NCBI GenBank assembly: GCA_964445115.1
Contig: CAYUJU010000007.1
Location: 13,228-77,227 of the forward strand
DNA length: 64,000 nucleotides
Source of the DNA: CAIJXJ01 sp964445115
GTDB taxonomy: Bacteria; Pseudomonadota; Gammaproteobacteria; Burkholderiales; Methylophilaceae
Direction: 5' to 3'
Below the pieces are notes generated by a model. The model searched no databases. It worked only from the letters and a program-made list of their open reading frames with translations, and had not been told where the DNA came from. Made by a program: the position numbers and the translations under genes. This document shows, in pieces, positions 37,886 through 45,208 of this stretch. The number at the start of each line of letters is the position of its first letter. Position 1 is the first letter of the stretch.

Positions 37886-38871
37886 GGATGGGGCTCCTCG
37901 ACAAAGGGAATATGGACGGTCACGGCGACCCCTTGTTGCGGTACGCTGTGGATCTGCAGGCGACCGTGGAAGGACTCGACGCGTTCGCGCATGCCCGGCA
38001 GCCCGAACCCGTGGCTTTGGGGCTGCTGCATTCCGCGGCCGTCGTCCTGCACCTGCAGGATCAGCGCATTAGGTTGCCGGGTGGCGGTGACGGTGACGCA
38101 CGAGGCCTGCGCATGCCGGACGACGTTGGTGAGGCTTTCCTGCACGATGCGATAGACCTGAATCGCGACGGCGGGAGGCAATCGGTCCAGATCGCGCGTG
38201 AGTTGCGCGCTCCAGTCGAGGTTGGCGGAAGCCATGGACTGGCGTTCCAGCAGGTACTCAATGGCGGAGGAAAGGCCGAGTTCATCCAGCGCGGGGGGGC
38301 GCAGACGACCGATCTGCTCACGGGTGGCCTGTGCGATATGGGTGAGCGAGGTTTCGATGGACAGGGCACGTTCTGCCAGCGCCTGCCCCTGCAACGAAAA
38401 TCGCAGCGCGACGGCTTCGGCTCTGGCTGCATGCAGGTACTGTCCCAACTCGTCATGCAACTCGCGCGCCAGATTGCCGCGCTCTTCTTCCTGTGCTTCC
38501 AGCGCGTGGCATAACAGGCGCTGGTTTTCCTGCAGGAGTTCGCGAACGCGATGCTCCGCCTGGATTTGCGCGCGCAGCGCCGTCTCTGCATCGGCCCATC
38601 TCCGGCCGGCAAGCCATGCGAGAAGAATGGAACTGGTCAGCAGGAGCAGCGGCAGTTCGTCGAGTTGCCATTCTTCGTGCATGGAAGCGAAGGCGATAAA
38701 TCGCTCGGAAGTGTCGAACATGAGCACCGCTGCCCCGCTCAACATGCCGAGCACCACGGCCAGCACCAGATCGCGCATGGCTCGCGCGCCCGGGCCGCGG
38801 GGCACCATTGGGGCAACAACCCCGAGGAGTTGCAACAGGTGCGTGCGCAGCGCTTGCGGAACTTGGGCCAT
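37882..38871 (-). CDS. NarX/UhpB-type sensor histidine kinase
   Basis: This 329-residue kinase has two membrane helices (about 33-52 and 73-90), only a short loop between them, and no obvious periplasmic sensor. A coiled-coil linker leads to the HisKA_3 domain, with the phosphoacceptor His139 in ARELHDELGQ. The HATPase domain follows, with DDGRGM near residue 285. It is translationally coupled to the response regulator. The small external part suggests that it senses membrane or cytoplasmic signals. Confidence 0.9.
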   Translation of the reverse strand: MAQVPQALRTHLLQLLGVVAPMVPRGPGARAMRDLVLAVVLGMLSGAAVLMFDTSERFIAFASMHEEWQLDELPLLLLTSSILLAWLAGRRWADAETALRAQIQAEHRVRELLQENQRLLCHALEAQEEERGNLARELHDELGQYLHAARAEAVALRFSLQGQALAERALSIETSLTHIAQATREQIGRLRPPALDELGLSSAIEYLLERQSMASANLDWSAQLTRDLDRLPPAVAIQVYRIVQESLTNVVRHAQASCVTVTATRQPNALILQVQDDGRGMQQPQSHGFGLPGMRERVESFHGRLQIHSVPQQGVAVTVHIPFVEEPHP

Positions 38872-38879
38872 GGAGCGCG

Positions 38880-40853
38880 CTACTGGAACAGACCGGATTC
38901 GGAAACGCTGGTGATCCAGGAGGGGACTTGGCTCACCGGCATCGGCCGCGCGATGCCGTAGCCCTGGGCAAACTGGCAGCCCAGTTCACGCAGGGCGGCG
39001 GCGTGCATGACCGTTTCGACGCCTTCGGTCACGACGTTCTTGCGGAAGGTGTTGGCCAGCCCGATGATGGCCTTGACGATGGCGGCATCCTCCTGGTCTT
39101 GCAGCATGTCACGTACGAATTCCTGATCGATCTTGATGGTGTCGGCTGGCAGGCGCTTGAGATACGCCAGGGCGGAATAGCCGGTGCCGAAGTCGTCCAG
39201 CGCGATGGTCACGCCGAGCGCGCGGCAAGAGGCCACGGCACGGCTGACCTTGTCGAGATCCTGCTGCGCGGTGGATTCCAGCACTTCAAGCTCCAGCGCC
39301 GCGCCTGGCAGGGCATGACGACGCAACAGATCCTGCAGGAAGGTCGGGAAATCCGGGTGTTGCAGCAAGCGTTCAGAGAGATTGACGCTCACGCCGAGAT
39401 CAAGCCCGGAGGCGCGCCAGATCGAGACTTGCGCCAAGGCCGTGGCGAGCACCCAGCGGTCGATTTCGAGCATGGTCGCGGTTTGCGCCACCAGCGGCAG
39501 GCAGTAGGCGGGGTCCAACAGCCCGCGTTCGGGATGCTGCCAGCGCAACAGGGCCTCTACCCCGACGACCTTCTGGGACAGCATGTCTACCTTGGGCTGG
39601 TAATAGAGCAGCAACTCGTGTTGATGCAACGCCTGACGGATGCGCTCGACCTGGGCGTGCCGCTCGCGTACCTGCTGGTCCATCCATGGGTCGAACAGCT
39701 GAAAATGGCGACGGCCGCGCTGCTTGACCTGATACATAGCCTGGTCGGCGTGCCGGATCAGGGTATCGGCATCGCCGGAATCCATGGGATAGACCGTCGC
39801 GCCAATGCTGGCGGAAATTTCGAGCATGGCGCCGTTGACGGCATACGGCATGGAGAGCGTATCGAGCACACGGGTCAGCGCCGGATTGATGTCGTCGTGC
39901 CCCGCCAGGCTGGTCAGGACCAGCACGAACTCATCCCCGCCCAGGCGGGCGACGGTATCCTCCGTGCGCAGCACACTCTTGAGACGGCGCGCCACGTCGA
40001 CCAGCAAGGCGTCGCCGGCCTCGTGGCCGTACTGGTCGTTGACCGGCTTGAACCCGTCCAGATCCATGAAGGCAACCACCACGATCTGCCCCGTCCGCCT
40101 GGCCATGGCCAGCGACTGTTCGATGCGGTCACCGAGAAGGGTGCGGTTGGGCAAGCCGGTCAGCGCGTCATGGTTGGCTTGCCAGGTCATTTTCTCGATG
40201 GCATCGCGCTTGTCATCCACACAGCGGAACACCACGACGCCACCGATGGTCTCGCCTCTGGTATTGCGTATCGGCGCGGCGGAGTCTTCAATACTGAACT
40301 CCTGCCCGTTCCGGCTGACCAGCCGGGTATTGCTGGCCAGCGCGACCACGATGCCCTCCTGCATGGCACGGCGGGTCGGACTTTCGACTGGACGACGCGA
40401 ATCTTCGTTGATGATCTGGAACACCAGTTCCAGCCGTTGGCTGTAGGCCTCTTTCGTCGTCCATCCGGTGTAGATTTCGGCCACCGGATTGAGCATGAGG
40501 ACGCGCCCGGTAAGATCGGTGGAAATCACGCCATCGCCGATCGAGGACAGGGTGACCACCGCCATCTCGCGTTCGAGTTCGATGGCTTTGCCATCTTCGT
40601 GGATGCGCCAGAACAAGGGGGTGAGATACACGCTGAGCAGTAGCATGCCAATCACCTCGCCCTCGTCGATGAGATCGGGCATCAGCGCCAGCAGGGCGAA
40701 ATAGATGGACACCTGCGCGCCGATCACCATGGCGAACAGCCGGAAAATCGGCAACCGCTGGCTGCGGTTCATGATCATGCGCCAGACGCTGAGCGTGAGA
40801 TAGACAAGCGCCGTCACGGCCAGCATGTCGAGAAGAGTATGCCAGTCAATCAT
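38880..40853 (-). CDS. PAS-GGDEF-EAL cyclic-di-GMP enzyme
   Basis: This 657-residue membrane protein has three N-terminal helices (about 8-25, 38-58, 65-82) and a PAS domain (about 95-220). It has an intact GGDEF motif at 305-309, with an inhibitory RxxD site at 296-299, and an EAL domain with EALLRW at 433-438 and DDFGTGYS further on. Both synthesis and hydrolysis of cyclic-di-GMP are possible. It lies 8 bp upstream of the kinase gene and is probably in one operon with the two-component pair, so it may tune pilus or glycan output. Confidence 0.92.
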   Translation of the reverse strand: MIDWHTLLDMLAVTALVYLTLSVWRMIMNRSQRLPIFRLFAMVIGAQVSIYFALLALMPDLIDEGEVIGMLLLSVYLTPLFWRIHEDGKAIELEREMAVVTLSSIGDGVISTDLTGRVLMLNPVAEIYTGWTTKEAYSQRLELVFQIINEDSRRPVESPTRRAMQEGIVVALASNTRLVSRNGQEFSIEDSAAPIRNTRGETIGGVVVFRCVDDKRDAIEKMTWQANHDALTGLPNRTLLGDRIEQSLAMARRTGQIVVVAFMDLDGFKPVNDQYGHEAGDALLVDVARRLKSVLRTEDTVARLGGDEFVLVLTSLAGHDDINPALTRVLDTLSMPYAVNGAMLEISASIGATVYPMDSGDADTLIRHADQAMYQVKQRGRRHFQLFDPWMDQQVRERHAQVERIRQALHQHELLLYYQPKVDMLSQKVVGVEALLRWQHPERGLLDPAYCLPLVAQTATMLEIDRWVLATALAQVSIWRASGLDLGVSVNLSERLLQHPDFPTFLQDLLRRHALPGAALELEVLESTAQQDLDKVSRAVASCRALGVTIALDDFGTGYSALAYLKRLPADTIKIDQEFVRDMLQDQEDAAIVKAIIGLANTFRKNVVTEGVETVMHAAALRELGCQFAQGYGIARPMPVSQVPSWITSVSESGLFQ

Positions 40854-40934
40854 GGATCGACATCAAGGTTGTACGAAAAAACAGAGCCATTCCTTCAGAA
40901 AAGCAAATCCCGCACCACCGACAACACCTTTTTC

Positions 40935-40967
40935 AACCCCATGAATCCCATGGGGTTTTCTTTTTTG
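40935..40967 (+). terminator. Orphan plus-strand rho-independent terminator
   Basis: Arms AACCCCATG (40935-40943) and CATGGGGTT (40949-40957) surround a 5-nt loop and are followed on the plus strand by TTCTTTTTT. No plus-strand gene ends here; the nearest upstream plus-strand gene is the Fic gene, more than 18 kb away. On the minus strand there is no T-run. It could terminate a small RNA starting near 40860, or protect the neighbourhood from antisense transcription. Confidence 0.6.
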
Positions 40968-41037
40968 GCTTTTGAAATGCCAGATCAGACGACGGTTACC
41001 AGCACCCGCTATGGCTGTTTTTAACCAAAGCCATCTG

Positions 41038-41235
41038 TCACGCCCGGTCGTTGCTGATGCTGATGAGGCAACCGTGCCAGATGCGAGACTTCTCCTGATA
41101 GCTGCCGAACCGAAAGCCGTGCATCGCGTCGCGGTTGTTCGCCAGATAGTCGATCAACGCGGCATCCCACATTTCCACCTGAACCTCGTCGGCCTCCATG
41201 AAGGTGGCGAGTTCAGCCAATGCAACTTTTTTCAT
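41038..41235 (-). CDS. Small hypothetical protein at the end of the PQQ region
   Basis: This 65-residue soluble protein is acidic in its first half and has no signal peptide. A strong GGGAGGA ribosome-binding sequence lies 6 bp before the ATG, which supports translation. It lies 85 bp after the YVTN propeller gene in the same orientation; a GC-rich hairpin (CGCCGAGG...CCTCGGCG) in that gap may separate the two transcripts. I do not recognise the family. It is not PqqA: the Glu-x3-Tyr core is absent. Confidence 0.65.
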   Translation of the reverse strand: MKKVALAELATFMEADEVQVEMWDAALIDYLANNRDAMHGFRFGSYQEKSRIWHGCLISISNDRA

Positions 41236-41320
41236 GGCGAGTCCTCCCGAGTCAACCCATGAAACGCACTCCGTGATTCGCCGAGGAGGAGGACCTGCCT
41301 CGGCGATGAGCTCGGCGAAC

Positions 41321-42277
41321 TCAGTGGATCACCACGCCCCAGGGGAATTTTCCCACGGGCACGTGGTGCACCTTGAACGTCACCGTATCAATGACCGATA
41401 CCGTGCCGGAGCGGCCGTTGGCGACGTAGAGCTTACGGCCATCCGGCGTCAGCGCCATGTTCCACGGACGCTCGCCGACCTTGACGGTTCTGGCGACTTT
41501 ATTGTCGCGGGTATCGATCATGCTGACCGTGCCGTCGCCACCGTTGCTGACGTAGACACGTCCGCCATCCGCAGAGACCGTCACGCCATTGGAGCGCTTG
41601 CCGACGGTCACGCGGGAGAGCACTTTCCAGTCGCCCACGGAGACGATTTCGAGCAGGTTGGCGGCTTCGTTGGCGATGTAGGCCAGCTTGCCATCCGGAG
41701 AGAAACCGACGCCGCGCGGGTGCTTGGTGGCCTTGATGAGCGCGACGGACTGGTGTTTGGCGAGGTCGATCACGTCGACATCGTTGCTTTCCTCGTTACT
41801 GGCAAGCAGCCATTTGCCATCGGGGCTGAACACGCAGTGTTCCGGGTTCTTGCCCTGGGTACTGGCGGTGTGGGTGCGCTTGAAGCTGGCGAGATCGACA
41901 AAGGAAACCGCATTTTCTTCTTCCAGACAGGCCGCGATGGTTTTGCCGTCGGGCGAAACGCTGATGCCTTCGGGTTCGTCGCCCACGTCTACCCGGTTCT
42001 TTTCCTCGCCGGTCTTGAGGTCGATCATGGCAACGGCATTGGCGTCGCGCACCACGACATAGAGTTTGTCGCCAGCGGGATCGATGGCGGTGGCCTGGAT
42101 CTTTGCACCGAGCTTGCCCTTGCTGGGCATGGTCTTGATCACCTTGTCGGTACTGGTGTCGATCACCGAAACATTGCCGTCCTTTTCGTTGGGCACGTAG
42201 GCCAGCGGGGCAGCTTGTGCCGTCAGCGCCGTCAGGGCAAGCGTTGCGGCAATCGCAGTGCGGATGTGAGTCGTCAT
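41321..42277 (-). CDS. YVTN beta-propeller protein, PQQ-system associated
   Basis: This 318-residue protein has a signal peptide (cleavage near AQAA, residue 22) and about seven YVTN-type blades (YVPNEKDGNVSVIDT, YIANEAANLLEIV, YVSNGGDGTVSMIDT, YVANGRSGTVSVIDT). Periplasmic propellers of this type are repeatedly encoded beside PQQ alcohol dehydrogenases. AGGAGA precedes the ATG. It lies 2 bp after the SoxYZ-like gene, so the two are co-transcribed. Its molecular role is not established; electron transfer, scaffolding or metal binding are possible. Confidence 0.85.
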   Translation of the reverse strand: MTTHIRTAIAATLALTALTAQAAPLAYVPNEKDGNVSVIDTSTDKVIKTMPSKGKLGAKIQATAIDPAGDKLYVVVRDANAVAMIDLKTGEEKNRVDVGDEPEGISVSPDGKTIAACLEEENAVSFVDLASFKRTHTASTQGKNPEHCVFSPDGKWLLASNEESNDVDVIDLAKHQSVALIKATKHPRGVGFSPDGKLAYIANEAANLLEIVSVGDWKVLSRVTVGKRSNGVTVSADGGRVYVSNGGDGTVSMIDTRDNKVARTVKVGERPWNMALTPDGRKLYVANGRSGTVSVIDTVTFKVHHVPVGKFPWGVVIH

Positions 42278-42279
42278 GT

Positions 42280-43077
42280 TCAGTCTCCTGTGGGTTGGGT
42301 TGTCGAATATTGCTGTTGGTAAACCTTGCCTTCGTTATCGCTAGCGGAAAGTTGCAGCGAAGCCGGCAAATCGCGGATAACAGGCAAACTGAGCCAAGGG
42401 TCGGCGCTGATGCCGACGCCAAGATCGATTTGCATGAAGGGCTGCCCGGCTTGCGCGATGTCCAGCTGCCGGATGAACCACGGCTTGGCGTAATACCCGT
42501 GCGTGGTGCGCTCGAACCCGGTGCGCATCGGGTGCTTGATCATGATCACCCACTGTCCGCCAGGCGCGCCCTGTGCCGGGGATGCCTCATGCCGAACCCG
42601 GATGCGGCCGGCTTCGGCGCGAAGTTTCGCCTCGTCACCGTCCAGCCCGCCGCCACAACCGCCGCCCGGCGTCCTGACCTCGGTCGATGTCATGAAATAC
42701 AGGCCTTGCGCATCCTCTGCCACTACCCGCACCCAGGTGCTTTTTTCGAGCCGGATGCGGGTCTGAAAATGCACATCGGGAATCTCGCGCAGCAAAGTCA
42801 TCGTGGCCGTCAATGGCACCGGGTTGCCGTCAACCAGCAGCCAGATCCGCCGGATTCCTGGTCGGTTGGTGCTGATCGCCACCGGGACCAGGGCTGGATT
42901 TTCGGCAATGGTCGCGATTTCCAGCCGGATCGCCGCGGCGTCTTCCTGCACTGGCTTGCCGGCAAAATAGGCTTTGTGCAGCGCCGGCCAGGCATCGACA
43001 GGCGCAGCTTGCACCGATGACGATGCCATCAGCAGCAACGCGAGTATTCGGGAGAAAAAGAGGCCGGGCATCTGCAT
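42280..43077 (-). CDS. SoxY-SoxZ fusion carrier, quinoprotein-dehydrogenase associated
   Basis: This protein of about 265 residues has a signal peptide (to about residue 25), a SoxY-like domain ending in a Gly-rich PGGGCGGG swinging arm, and then a SoxZ-like immunoglobulin-type domain. In thiosulfate oxidation the arm cysteine of SoxY carries the sulfur substrate; here both halves are fused and sit in a PQQ alcohol dehydrogenase cluster, a known but poorly understood family. The start chosen is the ATG at 43077; it lies inside a terminator-like hairpin of the conserved leader described separately. Confidence 0.85.
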   Translation of the reverse strand: MQMPGLFFSRILALLLMASSSVQAAPVDAWPALHKAYFAGKPVQEDAAAIRLEIATIAENPALVPVAISTNRPGIRRIWLLVDGNPVPLTATMTLLREIPDVHFQTRIRLEKSTWVRVVAEDAQGLYFMTSTEVRTPGGGCGGGLDGDEAKLRAEAGRIRVRHEASPAQGAPGGQWVIMIKHPMRTGFERTTHGYYAKPWFIRQLDIAQAGQPFMQIDLGVGISADPWLSLPVIRDLPASLQLSASDNEGKVYQQQYSTTQPTGD

Positions 43078-43137
43078 GACGCCCGGCTCAGGCACTATGG
43101 AGAGATGCACGCGCGGAGACGGGCATAGGGGTTCCCG
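43071..43137 (-). promoter_or_regulatory. Candidate structured leader RNA (copy 1) before the SoxYZ-like gene
   Basis: Read on the minus strand this leader contains AUGCCCGUCUCC, then CUCUCCAUAGU, then GCCGGGC, then AUGCCCGGC and a U-rich tract. GCCCG at the front can pair with CGGGC at the back, enclosing the conserved core. Alternatively, GCCGGGC can pair with the following GCCCGGC to form a hairpin that contains the start codon and is followed by CUCUUUUU. The same blocks in the same order occur at 43816-43890. Mutually exclusive pairing is the hallmark of riboswitches and attenuators. Confidence 0.6.
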
Positions 43138-43173
43138 GCAACCTGTATCCCAGCGAGCTGGTGCATGGACTGC

Positions 43174-43239
43174 ATCATAGAGCCCGGGCGGGCCGGACGA
43201 CGACCGCATTCTTCCTCATCTGGCTTGGGAGACTCTCCC
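43174..43239 (-). promoter_or_regulatory. Putative regulated promoter of the SoxYZ-like operon
   Basis: A perfect 13-bp palindrome, GGGAGACTCTCCC (43227-43239), is centred 54 bp upstream of a -10-like TATGAT (43174-43179 on the minus strand), with a conserved CTATGATGCAGTCCATGCA start region. There is no good -35 box, so activation from the palindrome is plausible. The same arrangement precedes the lipoprotein gene and XoxF-like gene 1. Confidence 0.62.
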
Positions 43240-43282
43240 GATAACATCGGGATCGCGCCGGTCGTCATGCCGTTACTCCATG

Positions 43283-43786
43283 CTACTTGCTGGCAGTTTG
43301 ACCAAGCATTTTTGCGGCCGCGGGCGAAGGTCTGCCCTCCTCGGTTTCGTCCTTGCGGTCGAACAGGGTCTCTTCGCCCATGATGACCTTCAGCCAGCCG
43401 GGGTAGGTGTAAGCCGTGCCCTTGTTGTGGTCGACAATCGCCCCGATGCCGCCACCGAGCAGGATGTTGCCGAACATGCCGCCGTTGGCGCGGGAAATCG
43501 CAGTGGCGGTGCCCGGCGTCATGCCCTCCTTCTCGCACTTGATCACCAGGTTTTCACCGGAGCGATGCACGCTCACCGCTCCCGGGGTCTTCACGTCCCA
43601 TTGGCCGCGGTCGTTCCTGGCCACGCACTTGGCGTCCATGACACGCTGCTGATCCTGGGAATAGGTATCGATCTGGACTTGCTGGTTGGCATCCTTGGTG
43701 ATGGTGGCGCAACCGGTAGTTGCAACCGTAATGGCAGCGGCTGCACAAAGCTTGATCATGGTCACTTGGTATTTTCTCTTTCGCAT
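43283..43786 (-). CDS. Lipoprotein of the PQQ region
   Basis: This protein of about 167 residues has a lipoprotein signal with a TTGC lipobox (Cys near residue 26), followed by a domain with two further cysteines. A Gly-rich stretch (GGMFGNILLGGGIGA) near residue 115 could insert in or contact a membrane. The start ATG at 43786 has GGAGA 9 bp upstream. It has its own operator, promoter and structured leader. I recognise no specific family and infer a link to alcohol oxidation from the regulation and position only. Confidence 0.65.
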   Translation of the reverse strand: MRKRKYQVTMIKLCAAAAITVATTGCATITKDANQQVQIDTYSQDQQRVMDAKCVARNDRGQWDVKTPGAVSVHRSGENLVIKCEKEGMTPGTATAISRANGGMFGNILLGGGIGAIVDHNKGTAYTYPGWLKVIMGEETLFDRKDETEEGRPSPAAAKMLGQTASK

Positions 43787-43815
43787 GCGAGGGAATCTCC
43801 GCGCGGGGGATTCCT

Positions 43816-43890
43816 CAAAAAAAATGCCGGGCATTGGAGGAGGCCCGGCATTGAACTATGGAGTTATGCGCTACGGGGAGACGGGCATCA
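43816..43890 (-). promoter_or_regulatory. Candidate riboswitch-like leader with terminator (copy 2)
   Basis: Read on the minus strand this leader contains AUGCCCGUCUCC, GCAUAACUCCAUAGU and GCCGGGC, then a strong terminator. The terminator arms are AAUGCCGGGC and GCCCGGCAUU with a 10-nt loop (43823-43852), followed by eight U. The 5' terminator arm can instead pair with the upstream GCCCG, which would open the terminator. It lies inside the transcript of the lipoprotein gene, 30 nt before its ribosome-binding site, so it should control read-through. Sequence and order match copy 1 at 43071-43137. Confidence 0.66.
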
Positions 43891-43930
43891 CTGTGTACAG
43901 AGTTACGCGAATTCGCATTGCATGGCTTGC

Positions 43931-43995
43931 ATGATAGGTGGCACCCGCTTCGCCCTCTACCTCAGGATTCCCGAATATCCATGGGAAATTTTCCC
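43931..43995 (-). promoter_or_regulatory. Putative regulated promoter of the lipoprotein gene
   Basis: The palindrome GGGAAATTTTCCC (43983-43995) is centred 53 bp upstream of a -10-like TATCAT (43931-43936, minus strand). The start region CTATCATGCAAGCCATGCA closely matches that of the SoxYZ-like promoter. No -35 box is evident. The spacing repeats that of the SoxYZ-like and XoxF-like gene 1 promoters within one base. Confidence 0.62.
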
Positions 43996-44005
43996 GACCT
44001 GCCGT

Positions 44006-44545
44006 TTAGCGGGTCTCCACAAATTGCTTGATCCCCGCGAGGCCGGCGTCGTAAATGCCGTTAATGGCGGCGTTGGCCGCAGGGTTGTCCTCGCCCGGCT
44101 TGGCTTCCATGCTGTTGGCCTTGTTGTAGAAACGTCCGGTCCAGGTCAGGGTGGATTCGCCCGCACCAGGCCCTGCCTTGACCTGCATCACAGCACGGTA
44201 GTTGCTGACGGGGATGGTGCCATCGACCATCTTGTAGTCGATTTTCATGTCGGCCTCGTTGACTTCGCGCAACTTCTCCACGACCTTGCCGCCGTCCTTC
44301 AGGATCAGGGTGCGATGCTGCAGCATCGCTTCGCTTTCGGCGTCCTTCCGCTCTTCTACGGCGGTGGTGGCAACGCCGGGATGCCATTGGTGCATGTTGC
44401 CGAAATCCTTGACGACAGCCCAGGTCTTGGCCGGCTCGGCCTTGATCACGACCTCTTTCACGACTTTTTGGGGGCTCGGGCCGTGGGCATTGGCGACAAA
44501 AGGCAACACTGCTGCCAACAGACCTAAATACCAGTAATGCTTCAT
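44006..44545 (-). CDS. MxaD-like SRPBCC periplasmic protein 1
   Basis: This 179-residue protein has a signal peptide (cleavage near VANA-H, residue 20) and one SRPBCC domain with KAEPAKTWAVVKDFGNMHQWHPG at its start. MxaD, a periplasmic member of this superfamily in methylotrophs, is reported to help electron transfer between methanol dehydrogenase and cytochrome cL, so a similar role is likely. It is about half identical to the next protein upstream, so the pair arose by tandem duplication. AAGGAGA precedes the ATG. Confidence 0.82.
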   Translation of the reverse strand: MKHYWYLGLLAAVLPFVANAHGPSPQKVVKEVVIKAEPAKTWAVVKDFGNMHQWHPGVATTAVEERKDAESEAMLQHRTLILKDGGKVVEKLREVNEADMKIDYKMVDGTIPVSNYRAVMQVKAGPGAGESTLTWTGRFYNKANSMEAKPGEDNPAANAAINGIYDAGLAGIKQFVETR

Positions 44546-44609
44546 CTACATCTCCTTGAACGTACCGCCGCCAACGCCGCGGCACGTTGGTTTTGAGGGG
44601 TTGCGGGGG

Positions 44610-45149
44610 TTACTGCTTCTCGACCAATGCCTTCAGCGCCGGCAAACCGCCGTCGTATACGCCTTCGATGGCCTTGACCGCTGCGGCGTTGTCTTCGCCG
44701 GGCTTGGCGTCGACGGCATTGGCCTTGTTATAGAAGCGACCGGTCCAGGTCACGGTGGATTCGCCGGCGCCCGGGCCTGCCTTGACCTGCATGATGGCGC
44801 GGTAACCACTGACGGGCAGCACGCTTTCGACGATGCGGTATTCCAGCTTCATGTCGGCATCGCTGCTACCCACCAGTTTTTCCAGAATGGTGCCGCCGCC
44901 CTTGAGGGTGACCAGGCGGTGTTGCACCTCGGCGCCGGTGTCGTCCTTCATCATCTTGAGCTCAGTGGATTCGGCGGCCGGATGCCATTTGTGCAGCCCG
45001 CCGAAATCCTTGACGACGGCCCACACCTTGGCCGGTTCCGCCTTGATCGTCACTTCCCGGATCACTTTCTGCTGGCTGGGGGCATTGGCGGCGATGGCGC
45101 CCATGGGCAACAACATGGCAGCAGAGAGTATGGCAATCCAGAATTTCAT
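44610..45149 (-). CDS. MxaD-like SRPBCC periplasmic protein 2
   Basis: This 179-residue protein is a paralogue of the one encoded at 44006-44545, of identical length, with the same KAEPAKVWAVVKDFGGLHKWHP opening and the shared AIMQVKAGPGAGEST block. A signal peptide ends near residue 20. AAAGGA lies just upstream of the ATG. The 64-bp gap to the second copy contains a CAACG...CGTTG hairpin. It probably acts in the periplasm with the PQQ dehydrogenases. Confidence 0.82.
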   Translation of the reverse strand: MKFWIAILSAAMLLPMGAIAANAPSQQKVIREVTIKAEPAKVWAVVKDFGGLHKWHPAAESTELKMMKDDTGAEVQHRLVTLKGGGTILEKLVGSSDADMKLEYRIVESVLPVSGYRAIMQVKAGPGAGESTVTWTGRFYNKANAVDAKPGEDNAAAVKAIEGVYDGGLPALKALVEKQ

Positions 45150-45208
45150 GGTGATTTCCTTTCAGGTTGAAAAAATAATTGGGATTGAGAATCCAGAGCG
45201 TGTTCGCA

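Noticed and set aside
40839..41024. Plus-strand small protein across the orphan terminator
   Set aside because: It has no ribosome-binding site and the terminator hairpin lies inside the frame.
41038..41235. PqqA precursor peptide
   Set aside because: The protein is too long and lacks the conserved Glu-x3-Tyr pair of PqqA.
43787..43834. N-terminal extension of the lipoprotein gene starting MPGIFF
   Set aside because: Those codons are the terminator arm and its T-run. The ATG at 43786 has a ribosome-binding site and gives a normal lipoprotein signal.
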